DNA of 64,000 bases from the NCBI GenBank assembly GCA_040754815.1, contig JBFMBX010000009.1, positions 57,627 through 121,626 on the forward strand. The letters are read 5' to 3'. This document shows, piece after piece, positions 45,723 to 54,981 of the stretch; position 1 is the first letter of the stretch, and each line of letters starts with the position of its first letter. The position numbers and the translations under genes were made by a program. The stretch is from Bellilinea sp040754815. Lineage in GTDB: Bacteria; Chloroflexota; Anaerolineae; Anaerolineales; Anaerolineaceae. The notes beneath the pieces are model-generated. The model did no database searches and was not told the origin of the DNA. It was given only the letters and a program-made list of their open reading frames with translations.

Positions 45723-46340
45723 ATGTCCGTTCGTAACGCACTTTTGGGATTGCTCTATCAGCGCAGCCGGTATGGCTATGAGCTATTGCAAGCCTTTCAG
45801 GCGGTGATAGGGGGGCGAGAAACATGGGACCTCAAACCCGCCCAGGTTTATATGACTCTCAACCGCCTCAAAGAGAGCGGACTGATCGCCGAGGAATTGA
45901 CAGAAGAAGGGGAAAACGATGATGCAGCCAAACGCTGCTACACGATCACCCCTGCCGGTGAAGAGGAACTGCGCCGCTGGTTTGAAGCGCCGGTCAAAGT
46001 GGAGCATCAGCGGGATGAATTTTTCCTGAAATTGATGCTGGCACTGGCAACTGGTCAATCTGACCCCCGCCGCCTGATTTACCTGCAGCGCAACAGCCTT
46101 TTTCAGGAATTACACCGCCTGACTGCCCTGAGAATGGAACTCGACCCCTACACCTCACTGGCGCACATTCTCTTGCTGGATCAAGCAATCATGCACGTGG
46201 AGGCTGATTTGCGTTGGTTGGAGATGATCGAAAGCCGCCTGGACGAAGTCCGCCGTCAACCTATTCCGGAACCGGAACTCCGTCCAAGAGGCAGACCGAG
46301 CAAGCAAGAAATTTCACCACAAATCCGTAAGGAGGAATAA
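45723..46340 (+). CDS. PadR-family transcriptional regulator
   Basis: 205 residues. Residues 1-85 form the PadR winged helix (LLGLLYQRSRYGYELLQAF, PAQVYMTLNRLKESGLI, then YTITPAGEEELRRW). The C-terminal helices are the dimer part. The stop overlaps the ATPase start (TAATG). PadR proteins often repress adjacent exporters until a toxic ligand binds. The palindromic, AT-rich promoter just upstream supports autoregulation. Confidence 0.9.
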   Translation: MSVRNALLGLLYQRSRYGYELLQAFQAVIGGRETWDLKPAQVYMTLNRLKESGLIAEELTEEGENDDAAKRCYTITPAGEEELRRWFEAPVKVEHQRDEFFLKLMLALATGQSDPRRLIYLQRNSLFQELHRLTALRMELDPYTSLAHILLLDQAIMHVEADLRWLEMIESRLDEVRRQPIPEPELRPRGRPSKQEISPQIRKEE

Positions 46341-47089
46341 TGAATAACCCCATCGTTTCTACCCAGGCCCTGACGAAAGTGTACGGGCAAGGCGCTGCCG
46401 CTGTTCGCGCCCTGGACGGCGTGAACCTGACCATTCAAGCGGGCGAATTTGTCGCCGTGATGGGCCCCAGCGGGTGCGGAAAATCCACCCTGCTCCACCT
46501 CATCGGCGGGCTGGATCGTCCCACTTCCGGCACCGTCTGGCTGGATGGACAGGATCTCACCAGATTGAACGACGATCAGGTCACTTCCATCCGCCGCAAG
46601 AAAATGGGCTTCATCTTCCAGTTCTTCAACCTGATTCCGGTGTTGAATGCGTTGGAAAATGCCGCTCTGCCCATGATTCTGGATGGTATGCGCCCCGCAG
46701 ATGCCCGCAAACGCGCCCAGCAATGGCTGGAGCAGGTAGGTTTGAGTCACCGCCTTACCCACCGTCCATCAGAACTTTCCGGCGGTGAACAACAGCGGGT
46801 TGCGATTGCGCGGGCCCTGGCAAGTGATCCAACGCTTATTCTGGCAGATGAACCCACCGGCAACCTCGATTCGCGTGCCTCAGAGGAAATTGCCAGTTTG
46901 CTGAGACAGATTTCCAGCACCTGGCAGCGCACCATCCTCATGGTTACCCATGATGCCCGCATCGCCGCCTATGCCGACCGCATCGTCTTCCTGAAAGACG
47001 GCAAGGTTGTGGACGAAACCATACTGGAACACCGCAACGGTGAACAGGCAGAGATGGTGGCCGACAAGATGAAAGAAATTGGCGATTGA
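46340..47089 (+). CDS. ABC transporter ATPase (LolD/MacB type)
   Basis: 249 residues. Walker A GPSGCGKSTLLH, signature ELSGGEQQRVAIARAL, Walker B LILADEPTGNLDS, the standard LolD/MacB set. It pairs with the FtsX-type permease starting 31 bases after its stop. It uses ATP to drive a periplasm- or membrane-facing pump rather than classical uptake. Confidence 0.95.
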   Translation: MNNPIVSTQALTKVYGQGAAAVRALDGVNLTIQAGEFVAVMGPSGCGKSTLLHLIGGLDRPTSGTVWLDGQDLTRLNDDQVTSIRRKKMGFIFQFFNLIPVLNALENAALPMILDGMRPADARKRAQQWLEQVGLSHRLTHRPSELSGGEQQRVAIARALASDPTLILADEPTGNLDSRASEEIASLLRQISSTWQRTILMVTHDARIAAYADRIVFLKDGKVVDETILEHRNGEQAEMVADKMKEIGD

Positions 47090-47119
47090 CCGTGGTTTAC
47101 TCGTAAAAAGGAGTGCAGG

Positions 47120-49675
47120 ATGAACCTGTATTTGACCCTTGCTTTTCGATATCTAGGCGGGCGCAAATTGCGCACTGCCCTCACCACCCTCGCCATTGTC
47201 TTTGGCGTGATGGTCATTTTTGGTATGAATACCTTCATGCCAACCTTCATCAAAACTTTCCAGACCCAGGCCATGGCAGCAGCGGCACAGGTGGATTTGA
47301 CCATTACCCAGAAAACGGGGGAGGCATTCGATCCTGTTGTTTTGGAGAAAATCCGCGCTGTAGATGGCATTGAAGTGGCTACCGGCCCGCTGGAGCGGTT
47401 AATCAACCTGCCCGCCGATTATCTCGATAAAGACCCGCAAACGCCAGATCGCATCACCGCGGTCATGCTGAAAGGCATCATCCCTCAAGAAGCGCGCCAG
47501 ATGATCGCGTATAACATCGTGGAAGGGCGTTTCCTTGAAGAAGGTGATACCAGTGCAGCAGTCATCACCCGTTCGCTGGCCCGGGAGTTCGGTGTAGAGG
47601 TGGGCGATACGCTCACTCTGCCAACCGCCATCGGCTTGAGCGATTTAACCATTGTGGGTATTTTGCCCGAGCAAATTCTGCCCGGCAATGAAGTGGTGCT
47701 GGTGCCGCTTGCCGAAGCGCAACGGTTGACCAATATGGCGGACAAAATCAACGTTGTGGATGCCAACCTCGACTCGATGGAAGAAGCGCGGCGTAACGAA
47801 ATCCAGCAAAATGTACTGGCCGCCATTGGCAACACCTACAAAATTGGTGCTCTGGAGGCCGGTTCGGAAATTCTCACCAATATCCGCAATGCGCAGTCCA
47901 TTTTCAACCTGATGGGTTTCCTGGCCCTGGTGATGGGTGGTTTCATCATCTTCAACACCTTTCGCACCATCATCGCCGAACGCCGCAGGGATATCGGCAT
48001 GTTACGCGCGCTGGGCGCCAACCGCAGCACCATTCGCTGGCTCATCCTCACCGAAGGGTTGTTGCAGGGCATCATCGGTACGGCGCTCGGACTGGTGTTT
48101 GGTTATCTGTTCGGCGCCTTTGCCCTCGGTCTCACCACCCCATTGTGGCAGCAATATCTCAATTTGAACGTCGGCAATCCGGAGATTTCTCCCGCGCTGG
48201 TGCTGACTTCAATCGTTCTGGGGGTGGGGATCACGATCCTGTCCGGCTTGATTCCGGCACAATCGGCAACGCGCATCACGCCGCTGGAAGCCTTGCGACC
48301 CTCGATGGGAACGGTCACTTTCAAACGCGTGGCGGGCATTTCCTTCTGGGCGGGTGTGGTTTTGTTAACCGTGGCGGTGGGCATCCTCTTCACCGGCTCG
48401 ATCTCGTTGATCAGCCTTGGTGCCATGCTCTTCGTAGGTGCCATCATCCTGATGGCGCCGGCACTGGTCAACCCCATTGCCGTGCTTTTTGCCAATCTGC
48501 TCACGTTGATCTTTGCCCGTGATGGCACAGCGCATCTCGCGGAAGGCAACCTGAGCCGTCAACCGGGGCGGGCTACCATCACCGCATCAACAACCATGAT
48601 TGCACTGGCGGTAGTGGTGATGCTGGCAGCAGTGCTTTCTTCGGTGGCGTTAACCTTCATTCAGGTAATGGAAAAAAGTTTGGGGAGCGATTACCTGATT
48701 ATGCCGCCAACACTGGCCGTGTGGGGCTCAAACACCGGTGCCGCCCCGCAATTGGCCGAAGAACTGCGTCAGGTACCGGGAGTGACGCTGGTAAGCACCT
48801 TGCGCTTTTCCGCCTCTCAAATTAAAGAAATTGCCGTAGGTGTATTAGGAGTGGATCCGCAATCCTACCGTCAGCTGGATTTGCTCACCTTCACGAAAGG
48901 CGAGCCCGAGGCGGCATATCGTGCTTTGGAAAACGAACGCGCCATGATCATCAACGGCGTGCTGGCAGCTGCGGCGGGTTTACAACCCGGCGATGAGGTG
49001 GAACTGCTCACACCAACGGGCAAGAAAGTGTACCGCGTGGTTGCCCTTGCCACCGATTATCTGAACGCCAAAACTACCACCGCGTATATTTCCCAACGTT
49101 TTATCGAGGAGGATTTTGACCGCCGCGAGGATGTCTTTTTCCAGATCAATGTTGCGCCGGACGCAGATAGAAAGGCGGTAGAGAGTGCCTTTGCCGCCGT
49201 CTTGAAAAAGTACCCGCAGTTCAAGCTGGTCAACGGCAAAGAATATGTAGAACAAAACGCCCGGATGTTCGATGCCGTCTTCCTCGGCATGTATGTCATG
49301 GCAGCCTTCCTCGCCATTCCCTCGCTGATTGCCATGGTGAACACACTGGCAATCGGCGTCATCGAGCGCACCCGCGAAATCGGAATGCTGCGAGCGGTGG
49401 GGGCCATCCGCCGGCAGGTACGCCGCATGATTCTCTCCGAGGCGCTCATCCTTTCCGCCATCGGCACAGCCTTTGGCATTCTGGCGGGATTGTATATGGG
49501 TTACATGGCCACCAAAGCCTTTGAAGCCATGGGCTACCCGATGGATTATCTCTTCCCCGGTTCGGGCATTCTGACCGCCATTGCCATTGGCCTTCTCTTT
49601 GGCGCGCTGGCGGCCATCATTCCTGCCCGTCAGGCTACCCGGCTGGATGTTGTGGAAGCGCTGCGCTATGAGTAA
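47120..49675 (+). CDS. FtsX/MacB-like ABC permease with two membrane modules
   Basis: 851 residues. One N-terminal helix (about 17-40), a large extracytoplasmic MacB-PCD-like domain, three helices (about 255-395) with the FtsX motif ERRRDIGMLRALGANRSTIR, then a second set: helix, second outer domain and three final helices with the repeat ERTREIGMLRAVGAIRRQVR. This is the usual double-module form in Gram-positive and Chloroflexota-type exporters of peptides or lipoproteins. Control by PadR suggests drug or antimicrobial peptide resistance. Confidence 0.9.
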   Translation: MNLYLTLAFRYLGGRKLRTALTTLAIVFGVMVIFGMNTFMPTFIKTFQTQAMAAAAQVDLTITQKTGEAFDPVVLEKIRAVDGIEVATGPLERLINLPADYLDKDPQTPDRITAVMLKGIIPQEARQMIAYNIVEGRFLEEGDTSAAVITRSLAREFGVEVGDTLTLPTAIGLSDLTIVGILPEQILPGNEVVLVPLAEAQRLTNMADKINVVDANLDSMEEARRNEIQQNVLAAIGNTYKIGALEAGSEILTNIRNAQSIFNLMGFLALVMGGFIIFNTFRTIIAERRRDIGMLRALGANRSTIRWLILTEGLLQGIIGTALGLVFGYLFGAFALGLTTPLWQQYLNLNVGNPEISPALVLTSIVLGVGITILSGLIPAQSATRITPLEALRPSMGTVTFKRVAGISFWAGVVLLTVAVGILFTGSISLISLGAMLFVGAIILMAPALVNPIAVLFANLLTLIFARDGTAHLAEGNLSRQPGRATITASTTMIALAVVVMLAAVLSSVALTFIQVMEKSLGSDYLIMPPTLAVWGSNTGAAPQLAEELRQVPGVTLVSTLRFSASQIKEIAVGVLGVDPQSYRQLDLLTFTKGEPEAAYRALENERAMIINGVLAAAAGLQPGDEVELLTPTGKKVYRVVALATDYLNAKTTTAYISQRFIEEDFDRREDVFFQINVAPDADRKAVESAFAAVLKKYPQFKLVNGKEYVEQNARMFDAVFLGMYVMAAFLAIPSLIAMVNTLAIGVIERTREIGMLRAVGAIRRQVRRMILSEALILSAIGTAFGILAGLYMGYMATKAFEAMGYPMDYLFPGSGILTAIAIGLLFGALAAIIPARQATRLDVVEALRYE

Positions 49676-49692
49676 ATAACCGTAATGCAAGC

Positions 49693-49730
49693 GGGGCTAT
49701 TCCTCTTCTTCGGGGAATAGCCCCTTTTTT
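49693..49730 (+). terminator. Rho-independent terminator after the ABC permease
   Basis: GGGGCTATTCC (49693-49703) and GGAATAGCCCC (49714-49724) are perfect arms followed by six T. Confidence 0.9.
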
Positions 49731-49888
49731 ATTATGATGCAACCCGGAGGGTTTAATCCCAAACTCAGGCATGCAGGTTGAAAATTACCGCTGCCAGATC
49801 ATGGGCAAATAGCAACAGGCTGCAAACCGATATCGAAAGTCCCCCGGAAAAAATTCAGGGCTCGTTTACAGGCGAAAGAACCTCACTC

Positions 49889-50737
49889 TCAGGGTTGATT
49901 CTGCTCCCGCCAAAGCCGCGAATTGGGGAAGAAGAGCGGTTGCCCGAATTCCTCCACACCAAATTGTGCAATCATTTGCTGGACGGGAACGGAGATGATC
50001 CAGTCCGCAAATTTTTCTGCCCATTCTACCTGAAGATTGGAAGCGCGTGTGGGGCTGACCACAATCACGCCGTAGGGGTTAAGCAGCCCATCATCTTTCT
50101 CCCGCAGGATAACCAGTTTCAGTCCGTTTTGCTGGCGGCGCAGGAAAGTAGCCCGGTCGCTAAGGGTATAGGCACTCTTTTCGCCAGCCAGAGTGAGCAC
50201 TTCACCCATGCCCTGCCCGGCAGAAAAGTACCAGTCTTCACCCTGCGGGTCAAGGCCGGCTTGCTTCCATAAGCTTAACTCCCGCGCATGGGTGCCGGAA
50301 GAATCACCACGGGAGATGAACGGTGCTTTTCGCTGAGCAATCCGTTGAAAAGCCTCAACAACCGAAGCCGATTGACGCACTCCGGCGGGGTCTTCGGCAG
50401 GGCCAACCAGAATAAAGTCATTGTACATGACCTCTTCCCGGCGGATACCATACCCGGCCGCCATGAAGGCATCCTCGCGGGCGCGGTCGTGAACCAGCAG
50501 AACATCCGCGTTGCCGTCCTCGCCCAATTTGAGGGCCTGTCCCGTACCAACGGCAATCACATCTACTTTAACGGGATGTTCTTTCTCGAAGGCGGGTATC
50601 AGCATATCCAGCAGACCCGAGTCCTGCGTTGAGGTGGTGGTGGCAAGGCGCAGGTGAGGCGTTTCCGGCGATGTCTGACAGGCGTTCAGGATGATGAAAG
50701 TGAGGATGAATGCCAGTAGCCGTTTCAACATACCCAT
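49889..50737 (-). CDS. tupA: Tungstate-binding lipoprotein
   Basis: 282 residues (ATG at 50737 or 50731). A signal peptide ends in the lipobox ILNAC. Right after it is LATTTSTQDSGLLDML, the TTTS signature that binds tungstate in TupA, and later RGDSSGTHARELSLWK. It captures tungstate outside the membrane for the TupBC channel. The start overlaps the end of the ATPase gene. Tungstate supply implies tungsten enzymes such as aldehyde oxidoreductases elsewhere in the genome. Confidence 0.9.
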   Translation of the reverse strand: MGMLKRLLAFILTFIILNACQTSPETPHLRLATTTSTQDSGLLDMLIPAFEKEHPVKVDVIAVGTGQALKLGEDGNADVLLVHDRAREDAFMAAGYGIRREEVMYNDFILVGPAEDPAGVRQSASVVEAFQRIAQRKAPFISRGDSSGTHARELSLWKQAGLDPQGEDWYFSAGQGMGEVLTLAGEKSAYTLSDRATFLRRQQNGLKLVILREKDDGLLNPYGVIVVSPTRASNLQVEWAEKFADWIISVPVQQMIAQFGVEEFGQPLFFPNSRLWREQNQP

Positions 50738-51456
50738 TCTCCCTGAATAAACGCGCGCGTGCGCGAATCTGTCGGGTTTTCAAAGAAGCGGCCGGTTTCG
50801 GCAACTTCGACGAGCTTACCATCCAGCAATAACGCAGTGCGGTGCGCCAAACGGCGCGCCTGAAAGATGTTGTGGGTCACCAGGACAATCGTCATACCGT
50901 GTTGAAGGTTAAGACGCTGGATGAGATCTTCAATCAAACGTACGTTGTAAGGGTCAAGGTTGGCAGTCGGCTCATCCAGCAAAAGCACCTCAGGTTGAAG
51001 GACAATGGCACGAGCCAGCGCCGTGCGTTGAATTTCTCCGCCGGAAAGCGTGCGGGAGCGCACGTTTGCCATTTTCTCCATACCCACTTCACGCAGGGCT
51101 TGTTCCACCCGGAAAGAATGATCGCGTTCACCGCGCAGGCGCAATCCATAAGCAACATTGGCGCGAACGCTTGTATTAATCAGCAGGGGACGCTGGAAAA
51201 CGAGGGTTACTCTTCGCCGCAAAGCCAGTGGCATTTCAGAGATCAGCGAAGTAAATTCATGATCCTTGAAAACAATCTTTCCCTCTGTGGGAGGTTCCAG
51301 AAACGCCAGCAGGCGCAGAAGGGTGCTTTTCCCCGCTCCGCTGGGCCCCACCACTGCCAGAATCTCGCCTTGCCGAATGCTCAATTCGGTCACATCCAGA
51401 ACAGTGCGGCCCTGATAGATTTGCCGAAGTTGATCAATGTGATACAGTATTTTCAT
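50725..51456 (-). CDS. tupC: Tungstate ABC transporter ATPase
   Basis: 244 residues from the ATG at 51456; an ATG at 51471 is possible. Walker A GPSGAGKSTLLRLL, signature RTLSGGEIQRTALARAI, Walker B VLLLDEPTANLDP. It follows the permease stop within about ten bases and overlaps the binding-protein gene. It lacks a long C-terminal regulatory domain such as that of ModC. Confidence 0.85.
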   Translation of the reverse strand: MKILYHIDQLRQIYQGRTVLDVTELSIRQGEILAVVGPSGAGKSTLLRLLAFLEPPTEGKIVFKDHEFTSLISEMPLALRRRVTLVFQRPLLINTSVRANVAYGLRLRGERDHSFRVEQALREVGMEKMANVRSRTLSGGEIQRTALARAIVLQPEVLLLDEPTANLDPYNVRLIEDLIQRLNLQHGMTIVLVTHNIFQARRLAHRTALLLDGKLVEVAETGRFFENPTDSRTRAFIQGEWVC

Positions 51457-51463
51457 GGGGAAC

Positions 51464-52120
51464 TCAGGCATCCTGCCAGCGTTCTTGCAGGACAAAGAGA
51501 AGTGCATTGATCACAAAAGCAATGCCCAACAAAACCAGACCGAGTGCCAGCGCAGTCTGGAAATTACCCTGCCGTGTTTCGAGGATGATGGCAGTGGTCA
51601 GAACACGAGTACGCCCTTCAATGTTACCGCCCACCATCATCACTGCGCCAACTTCGGAGATAATCCCCCCAAAGCCCGCCACAATTGCAGCAATCACACC
51701 GTTTTTGGCCTGTCGCAGCACAGCAAGCGCCGCTTGCGCGCGCGTAGCCCCCAATGCCATCACCTGTAAACGCAAGGCAGGGTCAACCGCCTGCACGGCG
51801 GTCATGGTAAAGCCCGCCACCAGCGGGAAAGCGAGGATGATCTGCGCCAGAATCATGGCTTCGGGTGTGAAGAGAGCGGGTAGAAAAGGTAACGCCGAGA
51901 GCGGGCTTTGTTGAGAAAGCAAAAAATAGACCAGCAACCCGATCACCACCGGTGGAAAACCCATGCCTGTGTAAATAAGAATGATGACCAGCCGTTTACC
52001 CGGAAAGCGGTTCAGTCCAAGCAAAATCCCTGCCGGAATTCCACACAGGGAACTGAAAAACAACGCCGTTGCGGAAACACGCAAAGAAAGAAGGATAATT
52101 TCGCCCAGTTGAGCATCCAT
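51464..52120 (-). CDS. tupB: Tungstate ABC transporter permease
   Basis: 218 residues, about five or six membrane helices. The coupling loop reads LQVMALGATRAQAALAVLRQ and the family-like segment GFGGIISEVGAVMMVGGNIE is present. Size and context with the TTTS-type binding protein identify TupB rather than ModB. First gene of the operon, transcribed away from tRNA-Cys. Confidence 0.85.
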   Translation of the reverse strand: MDAQLGEIILLSLRVSATALFFSSLCGIPAGILLGLNRFPGKRLVIILIYTGMGFPPVVIGLLVYFLLSQQSPLSALPFLPALFTPEAMILAQIILAFPLVAGFTMTAVQAVDPALRLQVMALGATRAQAALAVLRQAKNGVIAAIVAGFGGIISEVGAVMMVGGNIEGRTRVLTTAIILETRQGNFQTALALGLVLLGIAFVINALLFVLQERWQDA

Positions 52121-52217
52121 GGAATCGGTAATGATTTTACTTGAAAATTGTGAAAAAATCCCTTTGGAAAGGGATTTTTCCCTTGAAGAGGCGCCCGACG
52201 GGACACCGCCCCCTTCC

Positions 52218-52232
52218 GGGGATTTGAACCCG
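52218..52232 (-). repeat. Partial copy of the tRNA-Cys T arm
   Basis: GGGATTTGAACCCGT occurs here and again at 52254-52268 inside tRNA-Cys. The rest of the sequence does not fold as a tRNA, so it is a short duplication or a remnant of a second tRNA end. Confidence 0.4.
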
Positions 52233-52243
52233 TCAAAAACTTG

Positions 52244-52314
52244 AGGCGACGACGGGATTTGAACCCGTGATCAGGGTTTTGCAGACCCTTGCCTTACCAC
52301 TTGGCCACGTCGCC
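52244..52314 (-). tRNA. tRNA-Cys(GCA)
   Basis: On the minus strand GGCGACG pairs with CGTCGCC. The anticodon loop is CTGCAAA in a GGGT/ACCC-type stem, anticodon GCA. The T arm ACGGGTTCAAATCCCGT is normal. The discriminator is T and the 3' CCA is not encoded. Confidence 0.95.
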
Positions 52315-52367
52315 TTACTGTGTAACGGTGATTTTACTCAACAACCCCGCTTTGGTCAAGCCAAACC

Positions 52368-53810
52368 TTAAATAACCAGCAAGTCCATAAATTCATTCAC
52401 CGGCATAGAGGATAATCGTTCAGCATCCTGACAAACCGCCAGAATCTGACCGGCCTGCTTTGGAGGAAAACGCCGCGCCAGATTGGTCTTGAACTTCTCA
52501 ATCAACAACGGCACACCCTCTGCTCTGCGCCGGCGGTGGCCAATGGGATATTCCACCACCACCTGTTCGGTGCGAGTACCATCCCGAAAGAAAACTTGTA
52601 CGGCATTGGCAATCGAACGTTTGGCCGGGTCAAGATAATCCCTGCTGAATTGAGGATTCTCCACCACTTCCATCTTCTCACGCAAAGTATCAATTCGCGG
52701 GTCGGCTGCCACTTCATCCTCGTAGTGACGGGCGGTTAATTCCCCAAAAATCAGCCCCACCGCCGTCATATATTGAATACAATGATCGCGGTCGGCCGGG
52801 TTGTAAAGCGGCCCGCGCTTATCAATGATGCGGATGGCCGATTCGTGAGTGGTGATAACCACCTTTTCGATCTCTTCCAGCCTTCCGCTCACCAGCGGGT
52901 GCAGTTGAAACGCCGCTTCAACCGCCGTCTGGGCGTGAAATTCAGCCGGAAACGAGATTTTGAAAAGCACATTCTCCATCACATAGGATCCGAACGGCTG
53001 AGGCAACCTGAAAGTCTGTCCACGGAACAGCACATCGTAAAAACCCCATGTCTTCGCTGTCAGCGCGGAAGGATAGCCCATTTCACCTTTGATCGCCATC
53101 AACGCCAGACGCACTGCCCGGCTGGTGGCATCTCCCGCCGCCCAGGACTTCCGCGAACCCGTATTGGGTGCGTGCCGGTAAGTGCGCAGAGGATGGCCGT
53201 CAATGAAAGCATTGGAGAGCGCGTTAATGATCTCATCCATTGTGCCGCCCAGCATTGCCGTAACCACCGCTGTGCTGGCAACCTTGACCAGAATTACATG
53301 ATCCAGCCCCACGCGGTTAAAACTGTTTTCCAGTGCCAGCACCCCTTGAATTTCATGGGCTTTGATCATTGCCGTCAACACATCCCGCATGGTCAAAGGC
53401 TTTTTACCGTTTGCCACCGCCGTGCGCGAAAGCCAATCGGCCGTGGCCAGAATACCGCCCAGATTATCCGATGGATGCCCCCACTCCGCCGCCAGCCATG
53501 TATCGTTATAATCCAGCCAGCGGATCATTGCGCCGATATTGAAGGCGGCGGTAACCGGGTCAAGCACGAATGGTGTGCCCGGTACGCGCGCCCCATGGGG
53601 TACGATGGTGCCCGGCACGATTGGGCCGAGCAGTTTGGTGCAGGCAGGGTAAGAGAGCGCTTCAAAACCGCAGCCCAGCGTATCCATCAGACAAAGACGG
53701 GCCGTTTCGTATGCCTCGGCGCTGGAAATGGGCGTATTCAAGGCATAATCGGCAATTTGAACCAGCACCTCATCCGGCTGGGGACGGACGTTACTTACCG
53801 TTTCACTCAT
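52368..53810 (-). CDS. prpD: MmgE/PrpD-family dehydratase (2-methylcitrate dehydratase type)
   Basis: 480 residues. N-terminal helical domain with CLMDTLGCGFEALSYPACTK and NIGAMIRWLDYNDTW; the middle has RTYRHAPNTGSRKSWAAGDA and MGYPSALTAKTWGFYDVLFR; the C-terminal lid domain has IIDKRGPLYNPADRDHCIQY. This matches PrpD: it dehydrates 2-methylcitrate in propionate breakdown. It is last in an operon with a citrate-synthase-family gene and a PrpB-like lyase. Confidence 0.85.
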   Translation of the reverse strand: MSETVSNVRPQPDEVLVQIADYALNTPISSAEAYETARLCLMDTLGCGFEALSYPACTKLLGPIVPGTIVPHGARVPGTPFVLDPVTAAFNIGAMIRWLDYNDTWLAAEWGHPSDNLGGILATADWLSRTAVANGKKPLTMRDVLTAMIKAHEIQGVLALENSFNRVGLDHVILVKVASTAVVTAMLGGTMDEIINALSNAFIDGHPLRTYRHAPNTGSRKSWAAGDATSRAVRLALMAIKGEMGYPSALTAKTWGFYDVLFRGQTFRLPQPFGSYVMENVLFKISFPAEFHAQTAVEAAFQLHPLVSGRLEEIEKVVITTHESAIRIIDKRGPLYNPADRDHCIQYMTAVGLIFGELTARHYEDEVAADPRIDTLREKMEVVENPQFSRDYLDPAKRSIANAVQVFFRDGTRTEQVVVEYPIGHRRRRAEGVPLLIEKFKTNLARRFPPKQAGQILAVCQDAERLSSMPVNEFMDLLVI

Positions 53811-53823
53811 GAGTTATTTCCGC

Positions 53824-54981
53824 TTAGATGCGTTTTTCAATCGGCACATACTCGCGCGGTTCTGGGCCAATGTAATTGGCTGATGGACGGATGATCTTGC
53901 CGTCTTGCCGCTGTTCGATAACATGAGCCGCCCAGCCCGCCGTTCTTGCCATCACAAAAAGCGGTGTAAACATGAAGGTGGGGATACCCAGCATGTGGTA
54001 AACCACCGCGCTGTACCAGTCGAGATTGGGGAACATGCGTTTCTGTTCCCACATCACATCTTCAATCTTTTCGGCAATATCGCACATGGTTTCATCACCA
54101 AAATCCTTACAAAGCGAGCAGGAAAGACCTTTGAGGATTTTGGCACGCGGATCCGATATGGTATATACCGGATGTCCAAAACCGAGGATAATGCCCTTGT
54201 TTTCCAGAATGCGGCGCACATCTTCGGCAGCCTCTTCGGGTGATTTATACCGTTCGATGATTTCCATGGCGCCTTCGTTTGCGCCGCCGTGCTTAAAGCC
54301 TTTCAAAGCGCCAATCGCACCGGTAATTGCCGAATAAATATCCGCACCGGTGCCGGCAATCACCCGCGCAGTAAAGGTCGAAGCGTTGAATTCGTGCTCG
54401 GCATAAAGGATGAGCGAAATATCCAGCGCGCGCTCGTGCAATTCGCTGGGTTTGCGCCCATGCAGAAGGTGCAAAAAGTGACCGGCTATGGTATCGTCAT
54501 CCGTTTCCACCTCAATCCTTCGTCCATGATGAGAATAGTGGAACCAGTAGGTCAACATGGAGGGGAAAACCGCCAGCAGGCGGTCGGCGATATGTCGCGC
54601 TCCCTCTACGGGATGATCCTCCCGTTCCGGCAGCGTGGCGCCCAAAACCGAACAACCCGTACGCAGCACATCCATGGGGTGTGCCGCCGCCGGAATCTGC
54701 TCTAAAACCGCCTTAACCGGTGCGGGCAGGCCGCGAAGTGTTTTGAGCCGGCGGCGGTAGCGGTCAAACTCATTGGCTACGGGCAGCTTTTCGTAAATCA
54801 GCAGGTAGGCTACTTCCTCAAAGGTGGAATACTCCGCCAGATCATTGATGTCATAGCCGCGGTAACGCAGGTCATGACCCAGTGTACCCACGGTGCAAAT
54901 GGCGGTATTGCCAGCCGGCACACCGGAAAGCGCCACGGATTTCTTCTTTGCTTCTCTCTTCTCCAGCACCTGATCACTCAT
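53824..54981 (-). CDS. prpC: Citrate synthase family, probable 2-methylcitrate synthase
   Basis: 385 residues, the length of type II-like small citrate synthases. Conserved FNASTFTARVIAGTGADIYS, KHGGANEGAMEII and GFGHPVYTISDPRAKIL carry the catalytic His residues, and RTAGWAAHVIEQ contains the Arg near the end. Between prpB and prpD homologues it most likely joins propionyl-CoA to oxaloacetate, but ordinary citrate synthase activity cannot be excluded. AGGAGAG precedes the start. Confidence 0.85.
   Translation of the reverse strand: MSDQVLEKREAKKKSVALSGVPAGNTAICTVGTLGHDLRYRGYDINDLAEYSTFEEVAYLLIYEKLPVANEFDRYRRRLKTLRGLPAPVKAVLEQIPAAAHPMDVLRTGCSVLGATLPEREDHPVEGARHIADRLLAVFPSMLTYWFHYSHHGRRIEVETDDDTIAGHFLHLLHGRKPSELHERALDISLILYAEHEFNASTFTARVIAGTGADIYSAITGAIGALKGFKHGGANEGAMEIIERYKSPEEAAEDVRRILENKGIILGFGHPVYTISDPRAKILKGLSCSLCKDFGDETMCDIAEKIEDVMWEQKRMFPNLDWYSAVVYHMLGIPTFMFTPLFVMARTAGWAAHVIEQRQDGKIIRPSANYIGPEPREYVPIEKRI

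Noticed and set aside
49889..52120. Molybdate (Mod) transporter
   Set aside because: The binding protein has the TTTST signature after the lipobox, which marks tungstate-type TupA rather than ModA.
52773..53894. Long plus-strand frame opposite prpD
   Set aside because: Rich in His and Arg with no domain; it overlaps a well-supported PrpD-family gene on the other strand.
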